64,000 nt of DNA from Loripinus fragilis. Lineage: Eukaryota; Mollusca; Bivalvia; Lucinida; Lucinidae. This document shows, in pieces, positions 44,011 to 57,415 of this stretch (position 1 is the first letter of the stretch; each line of letters opens with the position of its first letter). The stretch covers positions 51,267,672 to 51,331,671 of the forward strand of contig OZ026517.1 of NCBI GenBank assembly GCA_964019695.1, in the 5' to 3' direction. The notes beneath the pieces are model-generated. The model did not search any database, had not been told where the DNA came from, and saw only the letters and a program-made list of their open reading frames with translations. The position numbers and the translations under genes are program-made.

Positions 44011-46843
44011 ATAAAAATCTTAACCCTTAAAGATCATGACTGCAGTAGATAACACATTTTGTGACATCTTTCTTAATTTTTTTGCTGTAAAAATAAGGCT
44101 TTTTATTTCATGACTGACAATCTTCTGCTGGTAGATGATTCGCATGAAATATCAAGTCTCTTGTGAATACTTGATGCAGCAACAGAATTTAAAAGTGCCG
44201 TCTGCTGCAAATTTCTGGTGGCACAATAAAGGTTACCCATAGCAACTGTGAATGAGATTCTACAGAAAATGTAAATTTAAAAATATTAAACAATATTGAT
44301 AGACATTAAAAGTCAAAGATAATGTTAATTTACAAATACACATATATACAAAATTGTCAACAATTATGTACAAGGCCCCATCGTATTATGCAACAGCCTT
44401 TGAATCCATTTTTTTTACTGCCAGCCGAAAACTCTGCTGAAAATATCGTCTGCTGCAACAAGAAGAGGGCCTTCAGGCCATGGGTCGCTCACCTGAGAAT
44501 GGCTGTTTATAGGGTCAGGCTCCCAACATTGTTGACAGACGGACGATTGACTTCCTATTTTCACAAAAGCTCACCTTACAGTTCGGATGAGCTAAACTTG
44601 TAAGCAAACAGTATGAACCCAGAACAGACTGTTCCCTATGGAGTAGTCTTTGATCTGGGTCCTGACATTGTTTGCAACCAGGATTTCCCAAATACACCAG
44701 CAGATGAAAAAGCAGACGATTAAGGCAGAAACTGGCAATGAAAGCGTTAACTTTTTGCCTATTAGTGACATCTAGTGATAACTTTTGCAAACAGTTTGGA
44801 CTCAGATCAGGCCTGACATCTTGTCAGGCCTGATCTGGATACAAACTGTTTGACACTGATCATATGGTATTTCCGAAAGCCTTTTGGAGAAGTTGATTTT
44901 GCAAAAAATCAGCAGACGACAAAAAAGTATTTAATTCTCCGAGTGCCAGAACCAAACAAGAGGACCATAAGGATTTGAATAGCTCACCTGACACTAGATC
45001 ACAAGAATTTAGATCTCCGTAATACTGTAAACCACTTAATATTTGTGGCATCAAAAATTGGGGATTTAAAAAGACTGACATATTGGCGTAGTTTAATTTT
45101 GGCAGTTTCTCAATTTAATGATCTTTGAAGTTATTTTCTATTCTCATAGGGGCTACTTTTAAAGGAAAGAATATGCTCCCTATGGGGAGCATATTCTTTC
45201 CTTTAATAGTAGCCCCCTTTGAGACGTGTCTGTCTCTACATTGAAACTTACAGATGTGTCTGACTCTACATTGAAACTTACTCTACCTTTCAAAAGTTGT
45301 TATTGACGATATGGATACCAACATACTAAGGGTGTGTGTCCATTTATTGCCTATTATGTAGCTGAATTAGAAACTGTATTTCAAATTATGGCGATTTGTG
45401 TTTTTACCGCCACTAGCGCCTAATAAAAATACCCGCCAAATATGTGTTTTACAGTATAAAGTTTTACAATGTCAAAATAAACATAGGAACTTGATTTGAA
45501 GCATATCTAGTATGTACATGTATAATGACTGGATTCAACTCTAATACATGTTAATTGGAAAAATCAACATTATGCATAAGGAAAATAATTTGACCTTGAT
45601 GTTGAGTAGGTCAATGTCAACCTAGGATGTTCATTTGAATAAACTTAGTAGACCTCACATCCCCACTCAGCTTGGTTTTGGAGAAGATTTTTTAATGGTT
45701 TATGCCATAGGAGTGGTGGCCATCTCAGTCATGTGATCAGTACCACTTTAACACACTTTTGTTCTCTCACCCTAAGGAGTCTGCATTTGAGTTCAAATGG
45801 CCCAGTGGTTTCAGAGGAGATATTTGAATGATTGAGGGACGCGGGAATCATTGGTATACAATTAGCTCACCCATTAACCTTCAGCTCGGTCGAATTAGCC
45901 TATACCATGCTAAACCTGGTTATATCCAGTTTTAACCCTTTGTATATTAATGGATTCTTCCTTCTGGTTTGATACAATAAACTTGAGATAGTCCATTGTA
46001 CATATCTAGGGGTGTCAGGTTATATTTTTTCAAAAATATTGTATTCTTTCGTCTGAAGATATTTTTTACCTTTACAAACAGTGTAGACTCAGATGAAATG
46101 CAGCATAATGCTGCATTTCATCTTGGTCTTCACTGTTTGCAAAAGTACATGTACTCATTTAGGGGTTTCTCCGAATACAAAGGGTTGAGCAGAATAGATC
46201 CAGACCAGTTGGCTTCTGAGAAGCTTGCTGATCAGGATCCACTGTCTTCCACTGCTTGAAATCCTGCAAGTCAACTGTCAAAATTGGGGGAGGAGTCAAA
46301 TCTAAAAATATCCAGCATGGTAAGGCTTAATTTGAAAACAATTATCAAAATTCTAAAAACAGAGGGCAACAATAGAAAACATGTATGTAACAAATCAACA
46401 ACGATGAGCAGTATTTGATAAATAAGACAGCAATGATTGGCAAAGTATGATCAATGACAAAACCTGTTTTTTATTCATGTAATTATGATATGCAGGTATT
46501 TTGCAAACTATGAAATATGGATTAAAAATCTGTATTCGATAAATGTTCTAAAATTCTGAACACTTCTCGTTCTGTTCTCAAATAAAAGGTTGGAGAATGG
46601 AAGTTACAAAATGCTTGTCAGAATATCAAACAGAGAAGACCTTGGTCTGATCTAGGTTTGCACTGTTTGTCTTGGTCTTTTTGGCAGGCAACTAGTGTTA
46701 AAAATTTTGGAACATCTACCGGAACTCGTGCCAGATATGGATATTATCAGAATATGCTTGACAACATTCAAAAAAATATAATTACTTGATAACTGATATG
46801 AAACATCATGTATATTTACGTGGGGAACAAAACCTAAACTACC
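44011..46843. repeat. Palindromic repeats, no gene
   Basis: 44022-44235: hairpin with 'cttctgctggtagatgattc'. 44600-44678: 'gcaaacagtatgaacccaga' palindrome. 44765-44945: 'ttgcaaacagtttggactca' family. 45140-45215: perfect stem aaaggaaagaatatgctccc / inverse. 45590-45880: inverted 'gaccttgat' repeat. 45935-46187: 'aaccctttgtatattaatgg' family. 46196-46256: 'gatccagaccagttggcttc' palindrome. 46545-46730: decayed copy of the 'cggtaaatgttct' element at 61391. Confidence 0.75.
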
Positions 46844-47088
46844 ATATGGGCCTCAACACAAGAAAACCTGTCTTTGGAGGTTTGCAAACAACACAGGCGC
46901 AGACCAGCCTGCACATCCGCACAGTCTGATCAGCACCTTTGTTTTTCCCTTTTTGGAAAGTATCTTATGTAAACTTGCTATAGATGAAATTTTAATTTTC
47001 TAGCTAGTCTCTATAGCTAATGATACTGGTTTGAAACTTGCTTTGTCATAAACCCTGAAGACAGGTTTTCCCGCGACAAGGCCCATAT
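46844..47088. mobile_element. MITE of the ATATGGGCCTCG family
   Basis: Bounded by atatgggcctcaacac and gcgacaaggcccatat, inner 'cagaccagcctgcacatccg' / 'cagtctgatcagcac'. Other copies are at 16699, 33951, 37089, 43213, 52639 and 55169. Confidence 0.82.
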
Positions 47089-47154
47089 TTGACCTAATAA
47101 GCACACATGCTCCTGTAAGTGCACATCGGGAACTTTATCGTTTTGCTTACACTT

Positions 47155-47720
47155 TAGGAATTTTGAATTTTCAACCATGGAATTACCAATCCAAGTATTA
47201 ACCATGGGATGACCAATCCAGATATTAACCATGGGATGACCAATAAAGATATTATCCATATGTTGACCAGTTACTAACCATAGGGTGCCTAATCCAGGTA
47301 TTAACCATAGGTTGACCAGTTATTAACCATAGGGTGCCTAATCCAGGTATTAACCATAGGTTGACCAGTTATTAACCATATGGGTGCCTAATCCAGGTAT
47401 TAACCATAGGTTGACCAGTTATTAACCATATGGGTGCCTAATCCAGGTATTAACCATAGGTTGACCAGTTATTAACCATAGGGTGCCAAATCCAGGTATT
47501 AACCATAGGTTAACCAGTTATTAACCATATGGGTGCCAAATCCAGGTATTAACCATAGGTTGTCCAATCTAGGTATTAATCATAGGGTGGAGTGCCAAAT
47601 CCAGGTATTAACCAAAGGGTGCCCAAATCTTGTATTAACCATGATTGAATCCATGGTCAATCACACCAGTTATGCAGTCCAGGTATCAACCATGTGGTGA
47701 CCACATAGGGTGACCAATCC
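47155..47720. repeat. 49-50 bp minisatellite (aatccaggtattaaccatagg)
   Basis: About ten units. The best-kept ones begin at 47291, 47340, 47390 and 47440. The unit pairs 'taaccataggttgaccag' with 'ttaaccatagggtgcc'. Confidence 0.92.
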
Positions 47721-47749
47721 AGGCCCTGAGGTTATAAAAAAACAAGACC

Positions 47750-48870
47750 AAACTCTGCTCTGGACCTGCGTCGCGGGAGCATATCATCAATGTGTAAACA
47801 ATCGATATGCAAAGTTCAAATAAACAGGAATGAAATCGGATTACACCCAAACTTCGCAATGTAATCTACAGTAAGCATTTCGGATGGAAAAATGTCTAAA
47901 TTCATCACCCATCAAAAATGATTTTTTTTCCTTGAAACGAACAATCATTAGGAAAAGTTTAAATAAAAAGAAATGAAAACTTTTGGAGTTACAGATTACA
48001 CAAACTTGGCACCCCTAAAATGTTGCGGACGGACGGACAGATGGGAAAATTGTCTAGGTTCAACACCCATCAAAAATGAGAAAAAACAATGAAACCTTTT
48101 CACAAAATAGTAGGTGCACATCTTCAGTGTGTGAACAATCATTGTGAAAAGTTTGAATATAAAGGAATGAATACTGTTGGAGATACAGATTACACAAACT
48201 AGGCACCCCCTAAGCATTTCAGATGGAAAAATGTCTAAGTTCAACACCCGTAAAAATGAGAAAAATTATGAAACGTGTACAAAATAGGAGGTGCACATCT
48301 TCAATGTGTGAACAATCATTGTGAAAAGTTTGAATATAAAGGAATGAATACTGTTGGAGTTACAGATTACACAAACTAGGCACCCCCTATGCATTGCGGA
48401 TGAAAAAAATGTCTAAGTTCAACACCCCTCAAAAATGAGAAAAAATTCATGAAACATGCACAAAATATGGGGTGCACATCTTCAATGTGTGAACAATCAT
48501 TGTGAAAAGTTTGAATATAAAGGAATGAATACTGTTGGAGTTACAGATTACACAAACTAGGCACCCCCTAAGCATAGTGGATGGAAAAAATGTCTAAGTT
48601 CAACACCCCTCAAAAATGAGAAAAAAATTATGAAACGTGCACAAAATAGGAGGTGCACATCTTCAATATGTGAACAATCATTAGGCAAAGTTTGAACAAA
48701 AAAGAATGAATACTTTTGGAGTTACAGATTACACAAACTTGGCACCCTAAAGTGTTTCGGACGGACGGACAGACGGACGGACAGACGGACGGACAGACGG
48801 ACGGACGACCGGACGGACGGAGTGGACCCACTACTAGACCTGCTTTCGCTAAAGCGACGCAGGTAAAAAT
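47750..48870. repeat. ~180-bp tandem repeat ending in a (GGAC)n tract
   Basis: Five to six units carrying 'ggtgcacatcttcaatgtgt', 'gaacaatcattgtgaaaagt', 'ttacagattacacaaact' and 'ggcacccc'. 48757-48821 is cggacggacagacggacgg microsatellite. It ends with 'gctttcgctaaagc-gacgc'. Minus-strand frames here are spurious. Confidence 0.9.
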
Positions 48871-51240
48871 CATGCTCAACTCACGAAATTTCAACTGCAT
48901 ATAAAAACAAAAATACCGACAAATGGAGAAGTTTCTTGCTTTAAGTCTCTAAGATGTTGTATTTATCATGCTTATAAATGTTAAAATACCAACAATTGTT
49001 GGCATTTTAACATTTATGAGCAGGATAAATTTCGTGCTCAGCTGAGTTGGGCATGATTTTTTTTTTATAACCTCGGGGCTAGGTAATAGCCAAAACTTCA
49101 TGCCACAGCAAATCCATACAGCAACATGCCCATGGCTCTGGAAGTAACCCAATATACCCCATTTCTCTTCATTCATTTCCTCATCCCTTTTCTTGACATC
49201 CCAAAGTCACCAACTTCTCACTAGCAGACCTATGGGACATAGCCTATGCAGTGGTGTAAGCGCCACCTTTCCCTGCAATGTAGGGCCTAGTGATGTGACT
49301 AACTCCATAAAATGAATTACAAAATGACATAACTAAAAATCATTTTTCTTATTTCTCAACCAAAACAGATGTTGTGGGAACTCAAGAACCCTCTAAATGA
49401 GACGGTTCTTTTCAGCATCCAAAACAAATGTTTTAATTAATGGATAAGAAAAAATTTACAATGTTATGTTTTATGATAAATGCCACATCTCGTGAAAACT
49501 ATTTAGCTCCAATATACAACCTAAAATGAAGGGAGACAACTCTTGTAGTTCTATTCCTTTATATGAAAAGCCAAGACTCCAACTTCACTAACCCCTCACC
49601 TACATGGGCAGCAAGTTCTTTTGTAGAGGTGGTTTATTCTGAGCCGGGAAAAAGAAGTTTCAAGAGTTGTCTCCCTGAAAAAAATCATTAACTCTTAAAA
49701 ATATGTATTGTCCTTTTCCCATGAGCAGGCTGAAAAAGAAAAGTAAAATTATGATGGAGATTAAAAAAATGTACTCATAGGTTACAGCATATTCAACTTA
49801 ATAAGTACACTGAGTGCATAACATTTTTGAAGTACTATACCCTCTTTTGAAAATGGTGTTGATCCAGATCGGCTGGCTTCAGACGAAGCTAACTGATCAG
49901 AATCTACACTGTTTTCCATCTACAGGATGAATCCATATCTCATTTACTCTTTGCAACCATATCCAACATAAATATTGCAAATTCGGAAGTTTTCGCGAGA
50001 ATTTTATTTTCGAGAATAGCGCTAAAAGACATATTTGCCATGTGAAAAAATCGCTATTGTGGCAAGATTTACCTACATCAGTAAAGGACAAATAATTTTT
50101 GCCATTTCACGAAGGTTTTATTTTGGTGAAACTCTGCATCCCCGAAGTTTCACGAAAATAAAACCCTCGCAAAAATTTCCGAATTTACAGTATTAAGACT
50201 TATTAACTTCTTTGACATCCTAAAATTTGACTCTTTCATGCTCTGACTTTTTTCAAAATTAACTTTTTAAAAAACATTTTTTCCCGATAACTATCATAGT
50301 CAAACAGTTTGGATCCAGATCAGGACCAATATTCTACCAGTCCTGATCTGGGTCCAAACTGTTCGTAAAGGCTATCAGCAGATGGCAAAGTCGCCGCTAG
50401 CAAGGAAAGAGTCGACCACCTGATGTTGTAAAATGTAGAGCTTGAATGACAAACTGTACTATGATCAGCCTGTTACTTCAGGATCTGGGTTAACAGTTTG
50501 ATCTGGCCTTCCTGTCTGGCAAAAAATGGTATACAATTCCAATTGTTTTTTACTTGTACAGGTAATGTCATCTTTTTGTGTAATATTTGTTCTGTACTTT
50601 ATGTGAATTGCTTGATTTATACCCTGAGTGGATGGGCATACTCCTGTTTCGTTGCACTTGTTTTAGACTTCTGTTCTGCTGTACTCTGAATGCTCTTTAA
50701 CCCTTTGTATACTAATGGATTCTTCCTTCTGGTTTGATACAATAAACTTGGGATAATCCATTATACATATCTAGGGAAAATAGGTTATAATTTTTAAAAA
50801 ATATTGTATTTTTGGGTCCGAAAATCCTTTTTACCTTAACAAACAGTGTAGACCCTGATGAAACGCCGCATTATGCGGCATTTCATCTGGGTCTTCACTG
50901 TTTGTAAAAGTACCTGTTTAGGGGTTTCCCATATATAATGGGTTAAATATCTATGGTCTCATGAAATGCACATCATTTTAGAACTAAATCACACTTGAAT
51001 TACAGCACACAGTGTAGAAATTTTAAAAAATCGTAAAAAAATTATTAATTTGTTTAAACAAGCAGCTAATCTAATTTTCTAATTTTACCAAAACTGCAAA
51101 TACATGGGTAGCTTTAACCAATGCTAAAAACTCATCATGTTAAGTTAAAGAATACTAACAATTTAAACTATTCAACAAAAGCCCTAGAACCCGTCATGCA
51201 CAATAAAAAGTTCATATGATAAACAGAATCTCTTGTTTAA
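48871..51240. repeat. Repeats, no gene
   Basis: 48955-49030: inverted 'aaatgttaaaataccaacaa' arms. 49330-49455: 'ctcaaccaaaacagatgttg' hairpin family. 49847-49918: 'gatccagatcggctggcttc' palindrome. 49975-50185: inverted 'cggaagttttcgcgaga' / 'cgcaaaaatttccg' arms, a family also seen near 60350-60560. 50300-50370: 'gtttggatccagatcaggac' palindrome. 50698-50947: 'aaccctttgtatactaatgg' family. The rest is plain. Confidence 0.72.
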
Positions 51241-52297
51241 GGCCCTGTCACACTATAACGTTTCAGCCAACGTATGCCTACGTATGAAATACATATCTAG
51301 TACGCTGACATACGCTGAAATCTAATTAAAAAATCAGAGGAAGCCTCTCTCTGAACTTATGCAAAGCGTACGCGAAGCGAACATAGAATGTATGTCTAAC
51401 TTATAAGTAACTTATTCATAACTTATCCCCGACGTAACATAACTTATACTTGTATTAGTGTATAAAAGCATATGCCCAGCGTATCACTAGCGTTCTTGAC
51501 TTATGAGAAACTTATGCACAACGAACGTCTAACGTATGTCGGATTGTACATTTAACGTACGTTAACGTATGCATAACTTATATGTAGCGTACATCTAACT
51601 TACGTCAAATGTACAAAACAGTAAAATTTTGGGACCACTTTGTCAAATGACAATGTATACCAATGTACTATAGCGTATTCGTAACGTATTGAAAACGTAT
51701 ATCTAACTTATTCAGCGTACACCAACGTAATTGGTGAATTATCATACGTCATCATAAGTTGGTGCTAACGTACCTCAATGTATGCATAACTTACCCATTG
51801 CGTACATCTTACTTATGCCTAACGTATAAGCAATATGTCCGCATAAGCTGAAGATTTTTTATGCAAGTACAAAATTTGGGGATCTATTCACCGTATGACA
51901 GCGTATACCAACGTACAGCAACGTACAGTAGCATGTTCGTAACGTGTTTAAAACTTATCTCTAACGTATTCAGTGTACACCAACGTACTTGCTTAATTTC
52001 TCATACGCCCGTATACGTTGGTGCTAACATACCTTAATGTATGCATAACTTATCTGCTGTGTACATCCAGCGTATGCTTAACGTATTTAAGCAGTACGTT
52101 GGCATACGCTGTAACTTTTTAAGGATGCACAAAATATTGGACCTCTTGGCCGAATGTCAACGTATACCACCGTACAATAGCGTATTCGTATCGTGTTTAA
52201 AACGTATTTCTAACGTACTCAGCGTATACAAACGTACTTGCTGTATGTTTCATACGTCGGCATACGCTGGTGCTATACGTCGTAGTGTGACAGGGCC
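51241..52297. mobile_element. GGCCCTGTCACACTA-ended element packed with CGTA motifs
   Basis: Inverted ends ggccctgtcacactataacg and cgtcgtagtgtgacagggcc. The interior is a run of degenerate aacgta / acgtatg / aacttat motifs at irregular 10-25 bp spacing, on both strands, with 'acgctggtgcta'-like subrepeats about 250 bp apart. No coding capacity. Confidence 0.8.
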
Positions 52298-53080
52298 TTT
52301 AGTGATGCATAAAATTCACTAACAATCGACAAAAATGTATGTATTTTGTAAAGTTTTACATGTTTATTCATAAAGCTTAGCATAACAAAAGAAGGTTTGA
52401 TTATGAGAGCAGTATAGGGGATTATAAATATATCTTAAAATCTATGAGGCTGAGTGATACCTTATACTGCTTTGTTCATTCAAATCACATTTCAGTAATT
52501 TGGAGAAAAAAAATACGAGTCAAAATGCAAGAAAATGTATCATAATTCAGACATGTACAATACAGGCCAAATTCATCCTCTTGTATCAAGAACATGAATT
52601 CTCAATATGACCTTTCTTTCAAGCGGGCCGATAACATTATATGGGCCTCGCCGCGATAAAACGTTTGCGAACAACAAATGCACAGACCAGCCTGCCCATA
52701 TTTGCAGTTTGAACAGCGCCTTTGTTATTCGCTTATTGTAAAGTATCATATCCAGCCTTGATATAAGCGAAATTTAATTTTTCTAGCTAGTCTCTGTAGC
52801 TGAGCAGGCTGGTTTGAGTTGGAAACCCAAAAGACGGGTTTTGTCGCGACGAGGCCCATATGTAATGTATTTGCTGACAATGAAGACACAGGTCAGGCTC
52901 TGCAGCTGCACACACAGCCTGATCAGAGCCTTCATTTTCTACATGACTGAAGTGATAATTTCTCGTATTCGACTCGGATAAGCTTGATAATGAGCATACC
53001 ATTCTAGCACAGTATTAACGTCATGCTTCAACATAAACGGATACATGAGGTAGAGCTGAGAAAATAATAGAATATGATAG
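52298..53080. repeat. Spacer with ATGGGCCTCG element and related palindrome
   Basis: 52639-52862: atatgggcctcgccgcg..cgcgacgaggcccatat. 52875-52940: 'aatgaagacacaggtcaggc' and inverse 'gcctgatcagagccttcatt'. Confidence 0.78.
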
Positions 53081-53291
53081 AAAAACGGACCTGTCTTAAG
53101 CGGCCACTCAAAATAGGCAAAAACAAAGGACTTAATTCAAGACAGATGGTAGCTTAATGCAGGTCGACAGTATTGCAGAATACTCCAGTGGAGCATTCTG
53201 CAATACTATTGATCTGTGTTAAGTGATAATCGGTCTTGAAAAATAATTTTGGTCTTCTTTTGAGTGGCTACTTAAGACAGTTTTTACTGTA
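53081..53291. mobile_element. MITE of the TACAGTAAAACCTGTCTTAAG family
   Basis: Arms 'gacctgtcttaagcggccactcaaaa' (split by 2 mismatches) and inverse, inner stem 'cagtattgcagaatactcc' / 'ggagcattctgcaatactat'. Confidence 0.82.
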
Positions 53292-55168
53292 GTATAAAAA
53301 GGCATTCCAATTTCAAAAATTTCATTTTCTTTCTCTTTGTTTTACAATGGAGACAATTTCTTTAACTCCTGCATGTTTTTTCTCAAAGGTCAATCCTAAA
53401 AATGACTGCTACTTCAAAGGCATGTAGCTACTCTCCTTCCATTGGTATGAGTTAAAAGCACATGACAAATTGATGTGCACTAGGTACATGTAATTTAACA
53501 GCTCATTAGTTTCATGTTTGTTCATCAAAGAGAAATGTACAAAGACAAATTGAATTTCTTTTCTTTCAAAAAATGGAACAAACAAAATGGCTATAGATCA
53601 GTATAGGAGCTTACAATAATAATTACTATTATTTAATCATAGACTTTTCAACATTTTAACATTCTTACAGCAGAAAAGTACTAATCCTTACCATGCTAAA
53701 TGCAAATTGATCATGTTTTGAAAACAATGTAGATCCAAATCAGCTGGCTTCTCAGAAGCCAGCTGATCTGGATCCACACTGTTTTTCGCTCTGTAAATAC
53801 TCCCTATTAACTGGAATCCTGCAAATTAATTGGATAGACATTGAGTGAGTGTCTTACATGAAATTATCCATCATGATTAGGATTAATTAACAGATTTAAG
53901 CCAAATGGAATTTCCCAATCATAATAATTGGACCACTCCATTTCCGTTTTAAGGGTTGTTGGGTGGTATTTTTCACTTTTATTCAAACTTTAATAGAACA
54001 TTCTGTAAGCAAACAGTGGAGACCTGATCAGATGCCGCGTATTGCGGTGTCTGGTCTGGGTTTGCACTGTTTGTCTATGTCCCACAAAAAGGACGCTAGG
54101 CTTATATGGGTTAATATATGGGTTCAAAAGTAATTGACTTCCTACAGAAATTTCTAAAAGATGCACTGTAAGTTAGGAGGATAAAAAACTGCATACATTC
54201 CAAATGCGTAGCCAGAACGCTAAAATAGTTACACACATCAAAGGGAGAATACTTTGACCAGCAGTGATTCTCATCAATTGCATCCTTTTTCATAAAAAGG
54301 ACTTCTATTAAAGGAAAGAATTTGCTCCAGATGGGAGCAAATTCTTTCCTTTAAGAGCCGGCCGGTTTCCACGCTAGGCGATTTCGCTTGAATGTTTACA
54401 ATTTTTATTACCCACGTGTGTAACTGCATAATGGGAACTTCACCTATGCATTCTGAATTAAGTGCATCAATAATGCAACTGATACAGTAACAAAAATAAA
54501 AGTGTAAACAAAACAGGAAGTAGTAATCTGCTGACTCATGCACAGGTCCTCCACCATGGCAAGCAGGGGGTTCTGTAAATAACCTATCAAAGTATACAAT
54601 TAAAGCAATGATATTTTTTTAAATGCAATATTTCAGTATTGCTCACAATATTACATCAAAACTAATATTGGCATCTTGCAAAATCTCATGAAGTTTTATA
54701 ATCTCAAAACTTGTATATGTCTTGATCTCAAATCCACCGGATGCATACTAGATGAGTATGAAATTTGTCAAATCTGCATACTATTCCATACCTTTGCTAA
54801 ACATTGGCCTTTAAACAGAAAAAAAATATCTTAAAATATTTTGAGACTGTTTGAACTTGTGTATTTGCCATTTTTAGCATGAAATTGCTTTTTTTTCAGG
54901 TAAAATGTTTATGCCATGTTGTCAGATACAACTTTAGAGAAATTTTGGTGCCAATGACCAGACTTTTTAATATCCCTATAAAAGGGAAGTATCCTGATAA
55001 CCATTTATATTTTTCCAAGAACGTTTTTGTACTCACTGGAAACATTTCAATGTGATGCTTCCAATGAGCTCCATACAAATATTTTCAAAAATATAAAAAA
55101 AGTTGCCATTTTTTCACCTGAAATAAATGTGTCTCTCTATAACTTAAATTTTATGTTTGATGGCTTCA
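53292..55168. repeat. Mostly plain DNA with three palindromes, no gene
   Basis: 53714-53790: perfect 'gatccaaatcagctggcttct' stem. 54010-54085: 'gcaaacagtggagacctgatcagatgc' type. 54300-54355: aaaggaaagaatttgctcc / inverse stem, same as 45140. 54360-55168: AT-rich, nothing recognised. Confidence 0.65.
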
Positions 55169-55396
55169 ATATGGGCCTTGACTCGAGAAAACCTGTCTTC
55201 GGGGTTTGCCAACAACACAGGCGCAGACCAGCCTGTGCATCCGCGCAGTCTGATCAGCGCCTTTGTTATTCACGTTTTGAAAAGTACCATATGTAAGCTT
55301 GATACAAGCAAAATTTCAGTTGTCTAGCTGGTCTCTGTAGCTGAGGAGACTGGTTTTAGTCTCGCTTGGTCGGAAACCCCGCAATGAGGCCCATAT
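55169..55396. mobile_element. MITE of the ATATGGGCCTCG family
   Basis: atatgggccttgactcg..caatgaggcccatat, inner 'gcgcagaccagcctgtgcat' / 'gcgcagtctgatcagcgcc'. Confidence 0.8.
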
Positions 55397-56519
55397 GACA
55401 ACAACCATGCAGTGGCAGGTGCTTTAGTATGATGCTGTAAATAGTTTAGTGAGACAATACAATAAACACAGATCTGTAGTTAAGTGAGACAATAAAATAA
55501 ATGCAGATCTGAAGTTAAAAATACCATAAAAAAGGAGGAATTGTGTCTCACAATAAAAAAAATTACCTGTCATACAAACTCCTCGAGAGTTTCCTCTGAA
55601 TCACTCTGAAATATCAAACAGTCTTGGTCAAAATAATAAAAAGTTCTGAGAGTACAAAAATATTTAAAAAAACAACATTTTTTTGGTAATAGAAATCAAT
55701 GAAAAAAAATATTATAAAATGTTCATTTTAAGTTTGGCTATTTTTTTTTATTTTTTTTTCTTCACAAAAACTGTGTACTGATCATAAGCATGTCAATGAG
55801 AAATTCCAAATGAGCATGATTTGAGGGTAAATAAGAATGGTTTCATTATTTCTTGTTAAAACAGGTGTCATAAAACTTAAAACTGCTTTATATAAAGGTT
55901 AAGTTAGCTTATCTTAAGACTATATAACACTTCTTACACGATGCTCCATGTTATATAAAACATTCTTTACATCAAACTATTTTACATCTAAGAAAATTGC
56001 CATTACCGGTATATGCATAACAAGTGAATATTTGCACCTAAAAAATTTAACTTAAAATGTAGAGCAAAAAAATGTGTCCAGCACAATGAGGTACCAATTA
56101 GAAAATATAAATAGTGAAATACATGTATAGAACAGCATGAATATATTTTAAACAATAAAAACAAAAATACAAATTTTGATGAGAAGCAAGCACAAAAATA
56201 TATACCAGTCCAATTATTTCTCCTGCTAATACTTAACTGCAACTCCAACAATTTATTGTTTGAAAAATTTTTCTCCACAAACACCACATGTATAGATAAA
56301 AATTTATTGCCTAAAATATTTTGATCAGTTGAATCAACGAAAGACTATAAAAGTCTAAAAACTTTTCCTGCTGAACACAGACATATGTTGTTTTTTAAAG
56401 TGTAGATCCAGAGCAGCTGGTTTCTGAGAGAAGCCAGCTGGTCAAAATCCACACTGTTTAACACAATGCTTGTAAACTACATGCTAAAACTCAAATCCAG
56501 CAAGTTAAGCATTGATTGG
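55397..56519. other. No gene; AT-rich, one palindrome
   Basis: 56395-56462 is a 'gtagatccagagcagctggtt' palindrome. Plus-strand tttatt at 56303-56308 reads AATAAA on the minus strand and could serve the TIAM 3' end; this is only a candidate. Confidence 0.45.
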
Positions 56520-56529
56520 GTAGATTTTA

Positions 56530-56757
56530 TAACCCTGTACTCCATAGGCTATTTTTAGATCATGACATCATTTTCTATTTTAAGACAACATTGAGTTATT
56601 TTTTAGAAAAATCTATGTTAAGTTTGAATACTTTTGAAAATATTATGGAAAATGGAGCATTTGCTCTGGAAGAGCAAATGCTCCATTTTCTATATTATTT
56701 TCCAATACGTGATATTTCAAAGGCGGTCAAAAGGCGTTATCATGGAATAAAGGGCTA
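56530..56757 (-). repeat. Palindromic repeat directly after the TIAM stop codon
   Basis: 'gaaaatattatggaaaatgg', agcatttgctct / agagcaaatgct stem and flanks 'aaggcggtcaaaaggcgtta' match copies at 19546 and 32575. It starts about 13 bp beyond the TAG, so it probably lies in the 3' UTR. Confidence 0.75.
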
Positions 56758-56769
56758 GATAAGTCACCG

Positions 56770-57415
56770 CTAACACTCTGTATCTTTAAGAGTACAAGGC
56801 TGTGATGGTAGCGTTAACTTCGACTGAGTATTTAAAATTTTTGGATTTTTCCCTTCCTTAGTTCTAAACTCCAGATGCTTAGCAGCATTTGCTTCATTTC
56901 TTGGCTTCCACACAGGAGAATCTATGGGACTAAGGGCCATCACCGAGGAGTGTTTAACGGGATTCGCGCTTGCAAAGTCAAGCTTCGCAAGTGAGCTTGT
57001 GTGACTAGTTTCACTTAAGTTAGACAATGAAGAATTGTCACTGCCGCCATTTTGTGCTAGTTCAGGCTGTGAAGCCATTGCAAATACGTCTTTTTCTCCT
57101 TCCTCCCCACTTACTTCATTCAAATCCCCGACTGTTTTACTTCTCGTTCTAAACGTAGGGTCAGTCTCTAAAACGGAGAACTTCTCCTCAAATTCCACCG
57201 AATGTCTTTCCGCATCCTGATTTTTCGAACTTGAACTACTTCGCTTATTACTTAAAGTACTTCTAGGATTTGAAGACAATGCTTCTAAACGTTTGCCACC
57301 GTAGGGAATGTACTTATTCTTACTACTTTGTTGGTTCGGTAGAGTCATTTTTCTCACACTATCTCGTATTGTTTGTCGTATAATCCTCATGAAGTCTGTT
57401 TTGGCCTCATTGGTG
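56770..57415 (-). CDS. TIAM1: TIAM terminal exon: PH helix and C-terminal tail
   Basis: Acceptor gtgtatttcag; the first base completes AG|C (Ser), then [22 protein letters not shown], the PH C-terminal helix. [15 protein letters not shown] about 20 residues later resembles the QYVPFGGKRL stretch of the vertebrate protein. The rest is a disordered Ser-rich tail ([35 protein letters not shown]) ending CTLKDTEC with TAG at 56770-56772. 646 nt, 214 codons plus stop after the split Ser. The frame-open stretch upstream of the acceptor (57416-57438) is intron. Confidence 0.9.
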
